Shown: in pieces, positions 51,169 to 64,000 of the stretch | How the letters are laid out: the number at the start of each line of letters is the position of its first letter | Position numbering within the stretch: the first letter of the stretch is position 1 | NCBI RefSeq assembly: GCF_006838285.1 | Contig: NZ_CP038228.1 | Location: forward strand, 2,852,001-2,916,000 | Direction: 5' to 3' | DNA: 64,000 bases | Source: Xanthomonas translucens pv. cerealis | GTDB taxonomy: Bacteria; Pseudomonadota; Gammaproteobacteria; Xanthomonadales; Xanthomonadaceae | Program-made: the position numbers and the translations under genes | Notes under the pieces: model-generated | What the model was told of the DNA's origin: nothing | Databases searched by the model: none | Seen by the model: the letters and a program-made list of their open reading frames with translations, nothing else

Positions 51169-51174
51169 ATTATA
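51169..51174 (-). promoter_or_regulatory. Perfect -10 hexamer upstream of rpsH
   Basis: TATAAT on the minus strand lies directly after the T-tract of the spacer terminator and about 155 bases before rpsH. No good -35 is seen 16-18 bases upstream, so promoter activity is uncertain. Confidence 0.4.
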
Positions 51175-51177
51175 CGA

Positions 51178-51202
51178 CAAAAAGTCCGACTTGCGTCGGA
51201 CT
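51178..51202 (-). terminator. Intrinsic terminator inside the spc operon
   Basis: On the minus strand AGTCCGAC-GCAA-GTCGGACT forms a perfect eight-base stem with a GNRA-type loop, followed by TTTTTG. It lies 75-100 bases past rpsN. Another hairpin (GGGCTCCG / CGGAGCC) lies before it near 51244-51262. Confidence 0.85.
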
Positions 51203-51276
51203 CGTTGACTGAACACCAAGCGGGCGGGCGACCGCCCTGCCCCGGGCTCCGCGAACGGAGCCGGGACCGCCGGTTG

Positions 51277-51582
51277 TTACCAGCTGGCCTTGCGTAGGCC
51301 CGGCACGTCGCCGTTCATCGTCGCCTTGCGCAGCATGTTGCGGCCGAGGCCGAACTTGCGGTACACGGCGCGCGGACGACCGGACAACTCGCAACGAGTG
51401 CGATGACGGCACGGCGAGGAATCGCGCGGCAGCTTCTGCAGCTTGACCACCGCCTCGGCCTTCTCGTCGTAGGACGAGCTGTCGGCGGAGATGATCTTCT
51501 TCAGCGCGTCGCGCTTGTCGGCGAACTTCTTCGCCAGCTTCTTCCGCTTGATGTCGCGGTTGACCATGGAGGTCTTTGCCAT
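51277..51582 (-). CDS. rpsN: 30S ribosomal protein S14
   Basis: This 101-aa head protein is the zinc-less long form. [40 protein letters not shown] and [19 protein letters not shown] are typical. It follows rplE by 65 bases, with a GGCATCG leader. A terminator lies downstream in the spacer before rpsH. Confidence 0.98.
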   Translation of the reverse strand: MAKTSMVNRDIKRKKLAKKFADKRDALKKIISADSSSYDEKAEAVVKLQKLPRDSSPCRHRTRCELSGRPRAVYRKFGLGRNMLRKATMNGDVPGLRKASW

Positions 51583-51647
51583 TTCGATGCCTTTTCGAAT
51601 TAGAAAGTCCGGCCATGGATGGCCGGGCTCTTGATCAGGAACGATCG

Positions 51648-52190
51648 TTAATTGCGGAACGGAAACTTGAACGCTTCGAGCAGCGCCTTCGCTTCGGCGT
51701 CGGTCTTGGCGGTGGTGGTGATGGCGATATCCATACCGCGGATCGCATCGACGGCGTCGAAGTCGATTTCCGGGAAGATGATCTGTTCCTTCACACCCAT
51801 GTTGAAGTTGCCGCGACCGTCGAACGAACGACCGGACACACCACGGAAGTCGCGCACGCGCGGCAGCGAGATGTTGATCAGGCGGTCCAGGAACTCGTAC
51901 ATCTTGGAGCGACGCAGCGTGGTCTTGCAGCCGATCGGCCAGCCATCGCGGATCTTGAACGACGCCACCGAGATACGCGACTTGGTGACCACCGGCTTCT
52001 GGCCGGAAACCTTGGCCATGTCGGCCACGGCGTTTTCCAGGATCTTCTTGTTCGTCGCCGCCTCGCCCACGCCCATGTTCAGGGTGACCTTGACCAGCTT
52101 CGGCACTTGCATCGGATTGGTGTAACCGAACTTCTTCATCAAAGCCGGTACCACTTCTTCCTTGTAGATCTTTTCGAGACGGGAATTCAT
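51648..52190 (-). CDS. rplE: 50S ribosomal protein L5
   Basis: This 180-aa 5S rRNA-binding protein has [37 protein letters not shown] and [19 protein letters not shown]. It forms an intersubunit bridge with S13. It is 11 bases after rplX. Confidence 0.98.
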   Translation of the reverse strand: MNSRLEKIYKEEVVPALMKKFGYTNPMQVPKLVKVTLNMGVGEAATNKKILENAVADMAKVSGQKPVVTKSRISVASFKIRDGWPIGCKTTLRRSKMYEFLDRLINISLPRVRDFRGVSGRSFDGRGNFNMGVKEQIIFPEIDFDAVDAIRGMDIAITTTAKTDAEAKALLEAFKFPFRN

Positions 52191-52201
52191 TGTGTCATTC
52201 C

Positions 52202-52519
52202 TCAGGCGTCGAGCGCCTCACCGCTGGAGCGGAACACACGCAGTTTGCGTCCATCCTCCAGCACCTTGAAGCCAACGCGCTCGCCCTTGCCCGTTGCCGG
52301 GTTGACGATCGCCACGTTGGAGATATGGATCGACGCTTCACGCTCGACCACGCCGCCGGCAACGCCTGCCTGCGGGTTCGGCTTGGTATGGCGCTTGACG
52401 ATGTTCGCGTTGGAGACGATCACCCGATCACCGTCAACACGGACGATTTCGCCCTGCTTGCCCTTGTCCTTGCCGGTAGTGACGACAACCTGGTCGCCCT
52501 TCTTGATACGGTTAGCCAT
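52202..52519 (-). CDS. rplX: 50S ribosomal protein L24
   Basis: This 105-aa assembly-initiating protein has a KOW motif ([20 protein letters not shown]) and [19 protein letters not shown]. It is 15 bases after rplN. Confidence 0.98.
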   Translation of the reverse strand: MANRIKKGDQVVVTTGKDKGKQGEIVRVDGDRVIVSNANIVKRHTKPNPQAGVAGGVVEREASIHISNVAIVNPATGKGERVGFKVLEDGRKLRVFRSSGEALDA

Positions 52520-52534
52520 GTGTATGTCCTCCGC

Positions 52535-52903
52535 TCACAGCACTTCAGGAGCGAGCGAGACGATCTTCATGAACTTCTCGGAACGCAGCTCGCGGGTAAC
52601 AGGCCCGAAGATGCGTGTACCGATCGGCTCCTGCTTGTTATTGAGCAATACCGCAGCGTTGCCGTCGAAGCGGATCAGCGAACCGTCGGCACGACGCACA
52701 CCCTTGCGGGTGCGCACCACGACGGCGTCGTAGACTTCGCCCTTCTTTACCTTGCCGCGCGGGATCGCGTCCTTGACGGTGACCTTGATGATGTCGCCAA
52801 TGTGCGCGTAGCGGCGCTTGGAGCCGCCGAGCACCTTGATGCACATCACTTCCTTGGCACCGGAGTTGTCGGCGACGTCGAGGTAGCTCTGCATCTGGAT
52901 CAT
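52535..52903 (-). CDS. rplN: 50S ribosomal protein L14
   Basis: This 122-aa protein forms a bridge to the 30S subunit and is the docking site of Rsf[41 protein letters not shown] and [14 protein letters not shown] are diagnostic. It is the first gene of the spc operon in the E. coli scheme, but only 14 bases from rpsQ, so read-through from S10 is likely. Confidence 0.98.
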   Translation of the reverse strand: MIQMQSYLDVADNSGAKEVMCIKVLGGSKRRYAHIGDIIKVTVKDAIPRGKVKKGEVYDAVVVRTRKGVRRADGSLIRFDGNAAVLLNNKQEPIGTRIFGPVTRELRSEKFMKIVSLAPEVL

Positions 52904-52917
52904 GATTCAGATCTCCC

Positions 52918-53187
52918 TTAGTCGGCCGAACGGGTGACGATTTCAACCACCCGCCAGTTCTTGGTCTTGGACATCGGCGCAATCTCGGTCACGCGCACGA
53001 CATCGCCTTCGCTACAGGCGTTGTCGGCGTCGTGGGCATGGAGCTTGGTCGAGCGCTTGATGTACTTGCCATACAACGCGTGCTTGACCTGACGCTCCAC
53101 CAGCACGGTGACGGTCTTGTCCATCTTGTTGCTGACGACGCGGCCTTCGACCGTGCGCAGCGTCTTGCTTTCGTTAGTGTCGCTCAT
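52918..53187 (-). CDS. rpsQ: 30S ribosomal protein S17
   Basis: This 89-aa primary-binding protein has [20 protein letters not shown] and [20 protein letters not shown] chose the ATG giving MSDTNESK because an AAGGA ribosome-binding site is eight bases before it; an ATG three codons upstream sits too close to that site. Confidence 0.97.
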   Translation of the reverse strand: MSDTNESKTLRTVEGRVVSNKMDKTVTVLVERQVKHALYGKYIKRSTKLHAHDADNACSEGDVVRVTEIAPMSKTKNWRVVEIVTRSAD

Positions 53188-53198
53188 GGCGGCCATCC

Positions 53199-53384
53199 TT
53201 ACTTCGTGCTGCCGATCAGGTACTTCACGCGAGCAATCTCGCGGCGCACCCGGCGGGTTTCGTGGGTCTTCGGCAGCTGCCCGGTGACCTGCTGCATGCG
53301 CAGGGCGAACTGCTCCTTGCGCAGATCGGTCAGATGGGCCTTCAAATCGTCAGCCGACTTCTCGCGGAGTTGTTTGATGTCCAT
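53199..53384 (-). CDS. rpmC: 50S ribosomal protein L29
   Basis: This 61-aa helical protein near the tunnel exit reads [20 protein letters not shown] and [17 protein letters not shown]. Its start shares one base with the rplP stop (TGATG-like junction), so translation is coupled. Confidence 0.97.
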   Translation of the reverse strand: MDIKQLREKSADDLKAHLTDLRKEQFALRMQQVTGQLPKTHETRRVRREIARVKYLIGSTK

Positions 53385-53797
53385 CAGCGTACCGTCCGGG
53401 TCACGAAGGTGGTGGTCACCGAAAGCTTGGCAGCGGCCAGGCGGAACGCCTCGCGCGCGATATCTTCGCCGACGCCTTCGATTTCATAGATCATGCGACC
53501 GGGCTGGATCTGGGCGACCCAGTACTCGACGTTACCCTTACCGGAGCCCATTCGCACTTCGATCGGCTTCTTGGTGATCGGCTTGTCCGGGAACACGCGG
53601 ATCCACATCTTGCCGCCACGCTTCACGTAGCGGCTGATCGAGCGGCGGGCCGCTTCGATCTGGCGCGCGGTCAGCTGACCGTGCGCGGTGGCCTTCAGCC
53701 CGTACTCGCCGAAGCTGACGGCGTTGCCGCTCCACGCCAGGCCGTCGTTACGGCCCTTGTGCATCTTGCGGTATTTGGTTCGCTTGGGTTGCAACAT
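53384..53797 (-). CDS. rplP: 50S ribosomal protein L16
   Basis: This 137-aa protein positions tRNA at the A site. [39 protein letters not shown] and [20 protein letters not shown] are classical. It is five bases after rpsC. Confidence 0.98.
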   Translation of the reverse strand: MLQPKRTKYRKMHKGRNDGLAWSGNAVSFGEYGLKATAHGQLTARQIEAARRSISRYVKRGGKMWIRVFPDKPITKKPIEVRMGSGKGNVEYWVAQIQPGRMIYEIEGVGEDIAREAFRLAAAKLSVTTTFVTRTVR

Positions 53798-53802
53798 TGC
53801 CG

Positions 53803-54537
53803 TTACCTCGCTTCACGAGCCGGACGCGACGGACGGTCACCGCGGTCGCCGCGATCGTTACGATCGTTGCGCGGGGAATCGTCCTGCTTTTCCTGGCCAA
53901 CCTGGGAGAAATCGAAGATCTCGCCCTTGTAGATCCACACCTTGATGCCGATGATGCCGTAGGTCGTCTTGGCTTCAGCGAAGCCATAGTCGATGTCGGC
54001 ACGCAGCGTATGCAGCGGCACGCGGCCTTCGCGGTACCACTCGGAACGGGCGATTTCCGCACCGTTCAAGCGGCCAGCAACGTTGACCTTGATGCCCAGG
54101 GCACCCAGGCGCATCGCATTGCCGACCGAGCGCTTCATCGCGCGGCGGAACATGATGCGACGCTCCAGCTGCTGCGCGATCGACTCGGCGACCAGCTGCG
54201 CATCCAGCTCCGGCTTGCGCACTTCGGTGACGTTGATGTGGGCGGGGACGCCCATCATCTCGCTCACTTCCTTGCGCAACTTCTCGATGTCCTCACCGCG
54301 CTTGCCGATCACCACGCCCGGACGGGCGGTGTGGATCGTCACGCGTGCGGTCTTGGCCGGACGCTCGATCAGGATCTTGCTGATGCCGGCCTGCGCCAAC
54401 TTCTTGCGCAGCATTTCACGAACCTTGAGGTCGGCTGCCAGGTAACCAGCAAACTCGCCCTTGTTGGCGTACCACTTGGAATTCCAGTCCTTGGAGACAC
54501 CCAGGCGGATTCCAATCGGATGAACTTTATGACCCAT
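53803..54537 (-). CDS. rpsC: 30S ribosomal protein S3
   Basis: This 244-aa mRNA-entry protein has a KH domain ([19 protein letters not shown]) and [20 protein letters not shown]. The C-terminal tail after about residue 215 is rich in D, R and N ([18 protein letters not shown]), a family-specific extension. It follows rplV by 17 bases. Confidence 0.98.
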   Translation of the reverse strand: MGHKVHPIGIRLGVSKDWNSKWYANKGEFAGYLAADLKVREMLRKKLAQAGISKILIERPAKTARVTIHTARPGVVIGKRGEDIEKLRKEVSEMMGVPAHINVTEVRKPELDAQLVAESIAQQLERRIMFRRAMKRSVGNAMRLGALGIKVNVAGRLNGAEIARSEWYREGRVPLHTLRADIDYGFAEAKTTYGIIGIKVWIYKGEIFDFSQVGQEKQDDSPRNDRNDRGDRGDRPSRPAREAR

Positions 54538-54554
54538 CGTCTTTTCCTTTCCGC

Positions 54555-54890
54555 TTACTTGGCGGCGCCCACAACCACAGTGATGTGGCTGGTGCGCTTG
54601 AGGATGCGGGTACCGCGGCCTTTCGCCCGCGCCATGAAACGCTTCAGTGTCGGACCTTCATCAACCATGATGGTCTTGACCTTCAGCTCGTCGACATCCG
54701 CGCCCTGGTTGTTCTCGGCATTGGCAATCGCCGACTCCACCACCTTCTTGATCAGATGGGCAGCCTTCTTATCCGAGAACTTCAGCAGGTTGACCGCCCG
54801 CTCGGCGGAAAGACCGCGCACCTGGTCGGCGACCAAGCGGGCCTTCTGCGGGGAGATGCGCGCAGTGCGCAGGATTGCTTTCGCTTCCAT
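54555..54890 (-). CDS. rplV: 50S ribosomal protein L22
   Basis: This 111-aa protein lines the exit tunnel. [19 protein letters not shown] and [20 protein letters not shown] are typical; the latter belongs to the tunnel loop region. The ATG at 54890 is preferred over 54896 because the GGAGA ribosome-binding site is then at normal distance. Confidence 0.97.
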   Translation of the reverse strand: MEAKAILRTARISPQKARLVADQVRGLSAERAVNLLKFSDKKAAHLIKKVVESAIANAENNQGADVDELKVKTIMVDEGPTLKRFMARAKGRGTRILKRTSHITVVVGAAK

Positions 54891-54902
54891 CGTCATCTCT
54901 CC

Positions 54903-55172
54903 TTACCGGCTCGACTTCTTGTCGCCACCGTGACCCTTGAAGGTCCGGGTGACGGCAAATTCGCCGAGCTTGTGGCCGACCATGTTCTCGTTGACCAGCA
55001 CCGGAACGTGGTTCTTGCCGTTGTGCACGGCGATGGTGAAACCCACCATCTCCGGCAGGATCATCGAGCGACGCGACCAGGTCTTGATCGGACGCTTGCT
55101 GCCGGCCGCGGCCTCCACCTTCTTGACGAGGTGATGATCGACGAACGGGCCTTTCTTGAGTGAACGTGCCAT
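54903..55172 (-). CDS. rpsS: 30S ribosomal protein S19
   Basis: This 89-aa head protein reads [20 protein letters not shown] and [20 protein letters not shown]. It contacts S13 near the A-site finger bridge. Six bases separate it from rplB. Confidence 0.98.
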   Translation of the reverse strand: MARSLKKGPFVDHHLVKKVEAAAGSKRPIKTWSRRSMILPEMVGFTIAVHNGKNHVPVLVNENMVGHKLGEFAVTRTFKGHGGDKKSSR

Positions 55173-55178
55173 GGTCGA

Positions 55179-56006
55179 TTAGCCCCTACGATCGCGGACG
55201 ATGAATTGTTCGGTGCGCTTGTTATGGCGCGTCTTGTAACCCTTGGTCGGTACACCCCACGGGGTGACCGGATGCGGATTACCCTGACCGGCCTTCGCCT
55301 CGCCACCACCGTGCGGGTGATCGACGGGGTTCATGGCCGCACCGCGAACGGTTGGACGCACGCCGCGCCAGCGCTTGGCGCCTGCCTTGCCCAGCTTCTC
55401 GAGGTTATGCTCGTCGTTGCCGACTTCGCCGATGGTGGCGCGGCACTCGACCGGCACCTTGCGCATTTCGCCGGAGCGAAGACGCAGGGTGGCGTAGATG
55501 CCTTCACGCGCGACCAGCTGCACCGCGGCGCCGGCAGCGCGTGCGATCTGCGCGCCCTTGCCCGGCTTCAGCTCGATGCCGTGCACCGTCGTACCGACCG
55601 GGATGTTGCGCAGCGGCAGCGTGTTGCCGGTCTTGATCGGCGCGTCCGAACCAGCAATCACCTGGTCGCCGGCCTTCAGGCCCTTCGGCGCGATGATGTA
55701 GCGACGCTCGCCGTCTGCATAGCACAGCAGGGCGATATGGGCGGTGCGGTTCGGATCGTATTCGATCCGCTCCACACGCGCCGGAATGCCTTCCTTGTTG
55801 CGCTTGAAGTCGATGATGCGGTAATGCTGCCTGTGGCCACCGCCGACGTGACGGGTGGTGATGCGGCCGTGGTGGTTACGACCACCGGTATTGCTCTGAG
55901 GCTCCAGCAAGGCGGCGTGCGGAGCGCCCTTGTGCAAATCAGGCGTGACCACGCGCACGGCCGAACGACGGCCGGGAGAAGTGGGTTTGAATTTCATCAA
56001 TGGCAT
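55179..56006 (-). CDS. rplB: 50S ribosomal protein L2
   Basis: This 275-aa protein is close to the peptidyl transferase centre. [19 protein letters not shown] [17 protein letters not shown] and [20 protein letters not shown], which holds the conserved histidine, are clear. It follows rplW by ten bases. Confidence 0.98.
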   Translation of the reverse strand: MPLMKFKPTSPGRRSAVRVVTPDLHKGAPHAALLEPQSNTGGRNHHGRITTRHVGGGHRQHYRIIDFKRNKEGIPARVERIEYDPNRTAHIALLCYADGERRYIIAPKGLKAGDQVIAGSDAPIKTGNTLPLRNIPVGTTVHGIELKPGKGAQIARAAGAAVQLVAREGIYATLRLRSGEMRKVPVECRATIGEVGNDEHNLEKLGKAGAKRWRGVRPTVRGAAMNPVDHPHGGGEAKAGQGNPHPVTPWGVPTKGYKTRHNKRTEQFIVRDRRG

Positions 56007-56016
56007 GGGATGGACC

Positions 56017-56313
56017 TCAGGCCTTGGCCGTTACGTCGATGGACTGGCCTTCGGCCAGACGCACGTACGCCTTGCGCCAATCGCCGCGACGACCGCTGCG
56101 CGAACGGAAGGACTTGTTCTTGCCCTTGACGTTCAACACGTTGACCGACTCGACCTTGACGTCGAACAGCTGCTCGACCGCGGCCTTGACATCGGCCTTG
56201 GTGGCTTCGCTCGAAATCTCGAAGACGTACTGATTGGAGAGTTCCTGCAGGCGCGCGGTCTTTTCGGAGACACGCGGGGCACGCAGCACGCTGAAGATTT
56301 TTTCGTTGCTCAT
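56017..56313 (-). CDS. rplW: 50S ribosomal protein L23
   Basis: This 98-aa tunnel-exit protein docks trigger factor and [21 protein letters not shown] and [19 protein letters not shown] are present. The start MSNEKIF overlaps the rplD stop as ATGA, so I prefer it to an ATG three codons earlier. Confidence 0.97.
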   Translation of the reverse strand: MSNEKIFSVLRAPRVSEKTARLQELSNQYVFEISSEATKADVKAAVEQLFDVKVESVNVLNVKGKNKSFRSRSGRRGDWRKAYVRLAEGQSIDVTAKA

Positions 56314-56915
56314 GCCAGCCACTCCTCGACCTTCTTGACCGCGTCGGCGGTGATCACGACCGTATCGGCCCCGACCAGCGACACCGGATCCAGACCCTGC
56401 ACGTCGCGCACTTCCACGTAGGGAAGGTTGCGAGCGGACAGGTACAGATGCTCGGACGCCTCTTCGGTCACGATCAGCGGGCGCTTACCCACGTCCAGAC
56501 CCTTCAGCTTCTCGATCAGATCCTTGGTCTTGCTGGCCTGCACGTCGAACGCCTCGACGACCATCAGGCGACCCTGACGGTTGAGCTCCGAAAGAATCGC
56601 GCAGATCGCGGCGCGATACATCTTGCGGTTCACCTTCTGCTCGAAACTGCGCGGCTTGGCCGCGAAGGTCACGCCGCCGCCGACGAAGATCGGAGCGGTC
56701 AGCGCGCCGTGGCGTGCGCCACCGCCCTTCTGCTTCTTCGACTTCTTGGTGGTGCCGCTAACTTCCGAACGCGTCTTCTGCGCCTTGGTGCCGGCGCGGC
56801 CGGCGTTGCGATAAGCGACGACGACCTGGTGGACCAGATCCTCGCTGAAATCGCGACCGAACACGGCGTCGGAGACCGAGACCTTGTTATTGCTACCCAT
56901 GATAACGAGTTCCAT
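56310..56915 (-). CDS. rplD: 50S ribosomal protein L4
   Basis: This 201-aa protein has a tunnel loop ([20 protein letters not shown]). In E. coli it represses the S10 operon by transcription attenuation. The start [10 protein letters not shown] is preferred over one two codons upstream for spacing from the GGAGA ribosome-binding site. The start context resembles that of rplV. Confidence 0.97.
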   Translation of the reverse strand: MELVIMGSNNKVSVSDAVFGRDFSEDLVHQVVVAYRNAGRAGTKAQKTRSEVSGTTKKSKKQKGGGARHGALTAPIFVGGGVTFAAKPRSFEQKVNRKMYRAAICAILSELNRQGRLMVVEAFDVQASKTKDLIEKLKGLDVGKRPLIVTEEASEHLYLSARNLPYVEVRDVQGLDPVSLVGADTVVITADAVKKVEEWLA

Positions 56916-56927
56916 CGTCATCTCTCC

Positions 56928-57578
56928 TTATGCCTTGCTAGCCGGGCGCACGATCACGTCGCCACCGGCAGCGCCAGGCACAGCGCCGCGAATGGCGATG
57001 AGGCCACGCTCGACGTCGACCTTGATCACTTCCAGATTCTGCGTGCTCTGCTGCACCGAGCCCATGTGGCCGGACATCTTCTTGCCCGGGAAAACGCGAC
57101 CCGGGGTCTGGCGCTGACCCAGCGAACCCGGTGCGCGATGCGACAGCGAGTTACCGTGAGTAGCATCGCCCATGCGGAAGTTGTACCGCTTGATGGTGCC
57201 CTGGAAACCCTTGCCCTTCGTGACGCCCTGGACGTCGACCTTCTGGCCGACCTCGAAGATGTCCGCCTTGATCTCGCCGCCGATGGCGTAATCGCCCAGC
57301 TGCGCATCTGCAACGCGGAATTCCCACAGACCGCGGCCGGCTTCGACCTTCGCCTTGGCGTAGTGGCCGGAGGCAGGCTTATTGACCAGCGCGGCGCGAC
57401 GGGCGCCCACGGTGATCTGCACGGCGCTGTAGCCGTCGCTTTCAACGGTCTTGAGCTGGGTGATGCGGTTCGGGGTCGCTTCGATCAGGGTCACCGGGAT
57501 GGAGCGGCCGTCTTCGGTGAAGACGCGGCTCATGCCGGCCTTGCGGCCCACGAAGCCCAACGAATATTTCTTCGTCAT
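56928..57578 (-). CDS. rplC: 50S ribosomal protein L3
   Basis: This 216-aa protein reaches toward the peptidyl transferase centre. [20 protein letters not shown] and the central loop [20 protein letters not shown] with the methylatable glutamine are present. It follows rpsJ by 11 bases. Confidence 0.98.
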   Translation of the reverse strand: MTKKYSLGFVGRKAGMSRVFTEDGRSIPVTLIEATPNRITQLKTVESDGYSAVQITVGARRAALVNKPASGHYAKAKVEAGRGLWEFRVADAQLGDYAIGGEIKADIFEVGQKVDVQGVTKGKGFQGTIKRYNFRMGDATHGNSLSHRAPGSLGQRQTPGRVFPGKKMSGHMGSVQQSTQNLEVIKVDVERGLIAIRGAVPGAAGGDVIVRPASKA

Positions 57579-57589
57579 GGTCGTAGTCC

Positions 57590-57925
57590 TCAGGTCAACT
57601 TGATCTGGACATCGACGCCCGCCGCGAGCTCGAGCTTCATCAGCGCGTCCACGGTCTTGTCGTTAGGGCCGATGATGTCGAGCACGCGCTTGTGCGTGCG
57701 AGTCTCGTACTGGTCGCGCGCGTCCTTGTCGACGTGCGGAGAAACGAGAATGGTGTAGCGTTCGATCTTGGTCGGCAGCGGGATCGGGCCGCGCACTTGC
57801 GCGCCGGTCCGCTTGGCCGTCTCAACGATCTCGCTGGCCGAACGGTCGATCAGACGATGATCGAACGCCTTCAGCCGAATCCGGATCTTCTGATCCGCTT
57901 TCTGACCGGTCTTTTGCTCCGCCAT
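57590..57925 (-). CDS. rpsJ: 30S ribosomal protein S10 (NusE)
   Basis: This 111-aa protein is both a ribosomal protein and the NusE antitermination factor. [40 protein letters not shown] and [20 protein letters not shown] are diagnostic. It starts at [18 protein letters not shown], about eight residues longer than the usual 103 because [10 protein letters not shown] carries a small duplication-like extension. It is the first gene of the S10 operon. Confidence 0.97.
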   Translation of the reverse strand: MAEQKTGQKADQKIRIRLKAFDHRLIDRSASEIVETAKRTGAQVRGPIPLPTKIERYTILVSPHVDKDARDQYETRTHKRVLDIIGPNDKTVDALMKLELAAGVDVQIKLT

Positions 57926-58086
57926 GGCGGTGGGTTCCTTCGTTAAAAGAGCGACGGGCAAGGCCTCTGGGATACCTGCCCCGATTATTTCCTGACGTCG
58001 TATACCGCCGAGCATCCAGCTGGCGAGGGCCATTCCTCCGCCCAAAAACTGAGGCAGACCAGTTACCCGGCCTGCCCAGACGGAAA

Positions 58087-58115
58087 AGTATAATGCGCGA
58101 ATAAAACAAGGTCAA
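58087..58115 (-). promoter_or_regulatory. Sigma70 promoter of the S10 operon
   Basis: On the minus strand TTGACC (58110-58115) and TATACT (58087-58092) are 17 bases apart, a near-consensus promoter. It leaves a leader of about 150 bases before rpsJ, room for L4-type attenuation, though I did not identify the L4 target. Confidence 0.8.
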
Positions 58116-58315
58116 CAGCGCAAGGCCGTTGAATGCTTCATGCAACGCGACCTTCCCGGTCTGGCGAACACGAGGGGCATCCTGCCTCTCTTTTCGCGGT
58201 GTATCCGGCACCCTACCCAGGAATGCCGAGCCGCGCATTGTAGCGACTGTTTCACCCGCCCGCAACATCACGTGGCAACAATTTTACGGATCACGAGCCC
58301 GCCCTTTCCCGCAAC

Positions 58316-58346
58316 GAAAAAGGGCCAGCTTGCGCCGACCCTTCTT
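58316..58346 (-). terminator. Intrinsic terminator after tuf
   Basis: Minus-strand stem AAGGGTCGGC-GCAA-GCTGGCCCTT is followed by TTTTCG. It lies about 40 bases past the tuf stop codon. Confidence 0.85.
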
Positions 58347-58382
58347 TTCGAACCGCGGCGACCGAGGTCGCCGCAGCGGGCA

Positions 58383-59573
<1,191 letters not shown>

Positions 59574-59599
59574 GATGTAGTTACCTTCTAATTCGTAAT

Positions 59600-59653
59600 G
59601 GGGGACAGGGACCGGGATGCGGGACTTGCGATGCCCGAATCCCGAATCCCGTC
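59600..59653. repeat. Degenerate heptad repeats between fusA and tuf
   Basis: Units such as GGGACCGGGATGCGGGAC and CCCGAATCCCGAATCCCG fill most of the 89-base fusA-tuf spacer. They are related to the perfect array at 5417, but are decayed. Confidence 0.6.
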
Positions 59654-59662
59654 GCGCTGATA

Positions 59663-61753
<2,091 letters not shown>

Positions 61754-61893
61754 AGGGAGCCTCTCAGAATTCTTGGATTGCGGATGGCCGAACGCCGCCT
61801 TGCGGCGGCCTTCGGATTTGTGCAGCGCTCGACGGCGCCGCTAGCAGCACATGGAGATTGTGCTGATGGGCCCTGTTCACAAGGCCCGGAAGG

Positions 61894-62361
61894 TCACCAG
61901 CGGTAATGCGCGAACGCCTTGTTCGCTTCCGCCATGCGGTGGGTTTCTTCACGCTTCTTGATGGCACCACCACGGTTTTCCGAGGCGTCGACCAGCTCGG
62001 CCGCGAGCTTGCGCGGCATCGAGTTCTCGCCGCGCTTGCGCGCCGAGTCGATCAGCCAGCGCATGGCCAGCGCCATGCGACGGGAGGAACGCACCTCGAC
62101 CGGCACCTGGTACGTGGAACCGCCGACGCGACGCGACTTGACTTCGACCGCCGGAGCGACGTTGTCCAGCGCCTTCTGCACGAGCTCGACCGCATTCGGG
62201 TTTTTCTCGCCGATGACGTCCATTGCGCCATAGACGATCTTTTCGGCGACCGACTTCTTGCCGCTCAGCATCACCATGTTGATGAAACGGGCGATGGTTT
62301 CGCTGCTGTGCTTCGGATCCGGCAGGACGGTGCGCTGCGGAGTAGAACCTTTACGAGACAT
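61894..62361 (-). CDS. rpsG: 30S ribosomal protein S7
   Basis: This 155-aa head-assembly protein has the start [16 protein letters not shown], then [20 protein letters not shown] and [20 protein letters not shown]. In E. coli it represses the str operon. It is 14 bases after rpsL. Confidence 0.98.
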   Translation of the reverse strand: MSRKGSTPQRTVLPDPKHSSETIARFINMVMLSGKKSVAEKIVYGAMDVIGEKNPNAVELVQKALDNVAPAVEVKSRRVGGSTYQVPVEVRSSRRMALAMRWLIDSARKRGENSMPRKLAAELVDASENRGGAIKKREETHRMAEANKAFAHYRW

Positions 62362-62375
62362 TTGTGTGCTTTCCC

Positions 62376-62750
62376 TTAGCTCTTCGGACGCTTGGCGCCG
62401 TACTTGGAACGACCCTGGCGACGCTTGGCGACGCCGGCGGCATCGAGCGAACCGCGCACGGTGTGGTAACGCACGCCCGGCAGATCCTTGACGCGACCGC
62501 CGCGGATCAGGACCACGGAGTGCTCCTGCAGGTTGTGGCCTTCGCCGCCGATGTAGCTGATGACCTCTTCCTGGTTCGTCAGGCGCACCTTGGCGACCTT
62601 ACGCAGGGCCGAGTTCGGCTTCTTCGGGGTGGTGGTGTACACGCGCGTGCAGACGCCACGGCGCTGCGGGCACTTGTCCAGCGCCGGAGAGGCGCTCTTG
62701 TAGGTGGTCGCCTGCCGCGGCTTGCGGACCAGCTGGTTGATCGTCGCCAT
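62376..62750 (-). CDS. rpsL: 30S ribosomal protein S12
   Basis: This 124-aa decoding-centre protein has [40 protein letters not shown] and [18 protein letters not shown]. The lysines where streptomycin-resistance changes occur (in PKKPNS and GGRVKDLPG) are wild type. First gene of the str operon. Confidence 0.98.
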   Translation of the reverse strand: MATINQLVRKPRQATTYKSASPALDKCPQRRGVCTRVYTTTPKKPNSALRKVAKVRLTNQEEVISYIGGEGHNLQEHSVVLIRGGRVKDLPGVRYHTVRGSLDAAGVAKRRQGRSKYGAKRPKS

Positions 62751-62800
62751 CAGTGGATTCTTCTGATTGAGGCCGTGGGGCCTGGATGCGTGAAAACGAA

Positions 62801-62823
62801 GGCAGGCCGAAGGACGGCCTGCC
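62801..62823 (-). promoter_or_regulatory. Hairpin at the 5' end of the rpsL leader
   Basis: GGCAGGCCG-TCCTT-CGGCCTGCC on the minus strand forms a perfect nine-base stem beginning only a few bases after the predicted transcription start. It could stabilise the 5' end of the str mRNA. No T-tract follows. Confidence 0.55.
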
Positions 62824-62833
62824 GAGACAGGAA

Positions 62834-62863
62834 AGTATAGCGGGCAAGTAAAAGCGCCGTCAA
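62834..62863 (-). promoter_or_regulatory. Sigma70 promoter of the str operon
   Basis: On the minus strand TTGACG (62858-62863) and TATACT (62834-62839) are 18 bases apart. The predicted start near 62827 gives a leader of about 75 bases before rpsL. Confidence 0.75.
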
Positions 62864-62906
62864 CTCAACGGAAACTTGACCTGCTGCCCATCCCGGGCCA
62901 GAACAC

Positions 62907-62927
62907 GGGGCGCATCCGGTGCGCCCC
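62907..62927 (-). terminator. Hairpin downstream of rpoC
   Basis: GGGGCGCA and TGCGCCCC form an eight-base stem with a five-base loop about 40 bases past the rpoC stop, upstream of the rpsL promoter. It lacks a T-tract, so termination would be partial or Rho-assisted. Confidence 0.5.
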
Positions 62928-62968
62928 ATTTCGCTTGCGACCGGCCCCGCGCACGCGGCCGATCCGGC

Positions 62969-64000
62969 TCACTCTTCGCTGCTGGCCGCCGCCGCTGCCG
63001 GCGCTTCGACCACCGGCTCGGCGTTGCCGCCGGACAGGGTCTGCATTTCCGACTCAGTCAGGCCGCTGGAGTTGCGACGGCGCAGGCTGTGGTAGGCCAG
63101 ACCGGTACCGGCCGGGATCAGGCGGCCGACGATCACGTTTTCCTTCAGGCCGCGCAGCGTGTCGCTGGTGCCGCGGACCGCCGCCTCGGTGAGGACGCGG
63201 GTGGTCTCCTGGAACGAGGCCGCGGAGATGAACGACTCGGTGGCCAGCGAGGCCTTGGTGATGCCCAGCAGCACCGGGTCGTACTTGGCCGGCAGCTCGT
63301 TGCGGGTGCCCAGACGGGCATTTTCCTCGATGACGCGCTGGCGCTCGGCCTGCTCGCCGTTGAGGAACTTGCTGTTGCCCTGGTCGGTGATCTCGACCTT
63401 GCGCAGCATCTGCCGGGTGATGACCTCGATGTGCTTGTCGTTGATCTTCACGCCCTGCAGGCGGTACACGTCCTGGATTTCCTTGACCAGGTACGCGGCC
63501 AGCGGCTCCACGCCGAGCAGGCGCAGGATGTCCTGCGGGCTCGGCTCGCCGTCCACCACGGTCTCGCCCTTGGCCACGTGCTCGCCTTCGAACACGATGA
63601 TCTGGCGGTACTTCGGGATCAGCTCTTCGTGTTCCGAACCATCGGTATCCTTGATGATCAGGCGCTGCTTGCCCTTGGTGTCCTTACCGAAGCTGATGAT
63701 GCCCGAGCGCTCGGCCAGGATCGCCGGATCCTTCGGCTTGCGTGCTTCGAACAGATCGGCCACGCGCGGCAGACCACCGGTGATGTCGCGGGTCTTGGAC
63801 GCTTCCTGCGGGATCTTCGCGACCACGTCGCCCACGCCCACCGCCGCACCGTCCTGCAGGTTGACGATCGAGCGCGGCGGCAGCAAATACTGCGCCGGCA
63901 GATCGGTGCCCGGGATGTTCAGGTCGTTGCCCTTGCCGTCGACGATGCGCACGATCGGGCGCAGGTCCTTGGCCTGGGTGCCGCGACGCTTCGGATCGGT
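62969..64000 (-). CDS. rpoC: RNA polymerase beta' subunit, C-terminal part (runs off window)
   Basis: The 343 C-terminal residues of the catalytic beta' subunit are seen; the rest lies beyond the edge. [60 protein letters not shown] and [20 protein letters not shown] are standard beta' motifs. A lineage-type acidic, alanine-rich tail ([14 protein letters not shown]) ends it. Confidence 0.97.
   Translation of the reverse strand, partial: TDPKRRGTQAKDLRPIVRIVDGKGNDLNIPGTDLPAQYLLPPRSIVNLQDGAAVGVGDVVAKIPQEASKTRDITGGLPRVADLFEARKPKDPAILAERSGIISFGKDTKGKQRLIIKDTDGSEHEELIPKYRQIIVFEGEHVAKGETVVDGEPSPQDILRLLGVEPLAAYLVKEIQDVYRLQGVKINDKHIEVITRQMLRKVEITDQGNSKFLNGEQAERQRVIEENARLGTRNELPAKYDPVLLGITKASLATESFISAASFQETTRVLTEAAVRGTSDTLRGLKENVIVGRLIPAGTGLAYHSLRRRNSSGLTESEMQTLSGGNAEPVVEAPAAAAASSEE

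Overview
The window looks like chromosome of a Xanthomonadaceae bacterium, most likely Xanthomonas or a close relative. The evidence is very high GC, gene content and protein sequences typical of that family, several GTAG/GTGG-type REP-like palindromes, and a GGGGACC heptad array of the kind common between genes in these genomes. The genus is inferred from recognition, not from a search. I found no rRNA, tRNA, CRISPR array, phage or transposase.

Layout. (1) 1-8700: a sulfate/thiosulfate ABC operon (sbp-cysT-cysW-cysA, minus) divergent from kbl. A 20-copy heptad array follows, then a REP-like element, an RsuA-type pseudouridine synthase, a small secreted protein and an OmpA-type porin with terminator. 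(2) 8700-14450: a broken LysR regulator divergent from an MFS exporter that is itself out of frame at its N-terminus, followed by an SGNH esterase, an aldo/keto reductase and a zinc-type alcohol dehydrogenase homologue. (3) 14450-17500: structured non-coding DNA, fadH and a frameshifted Rap1a/Tai-like gene. (4) 17500-26450: an accessory island with a GPH/MFS permease, a ROK regulator, a TonB-dependent receptor, two different exported glycerophosphodiester phosphodiesterases and an unrecognised 500-aa exported protein. It probably serves capture and hydrolysis of glycerophosphodiesters. (5) 26450-43400: housekeeping genes (SleB-type hydrolase, GST, S9 peptidase, mdh, ppi, typA, MscS channel, class II DAHP synthase, a second TonB receptor, dsbB) mixed with two decayed genes (prpE and an amidase) and clustered REP-like elements. 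(6) 43400-64000, all minus strand: the alpha, spc, S10 and str ribosomal operons in classical order (read from rpoC: rpsL, rpsG, fusA, tuf, then rpsJ to rplQ), with the 3' end of rpoC at the edge.

Regulation visible in sequence. Good sigma70 promoters precede rpsJ and rpsL. Clear intrinsic terminators follow ompA, tuf and rplQ, and one lies inside the spc operon between rpsN and rpsH. Several long spacers in the ribosomal cluster hold strong hairpins. The island's TonB receptor has a possible promoter and operator, and a hairpin that would bury its Shine-Dalgarno sequence.

The best candidate for something undescribed is the island at 17526-26450, a ROK-regulated TonB receptor with two GDPD enzymes. 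The most distinctive DNA-level signals are the compensated REP-like arms and the internal terminator in the spc operon. Positions read by eye may be off by one base in places.
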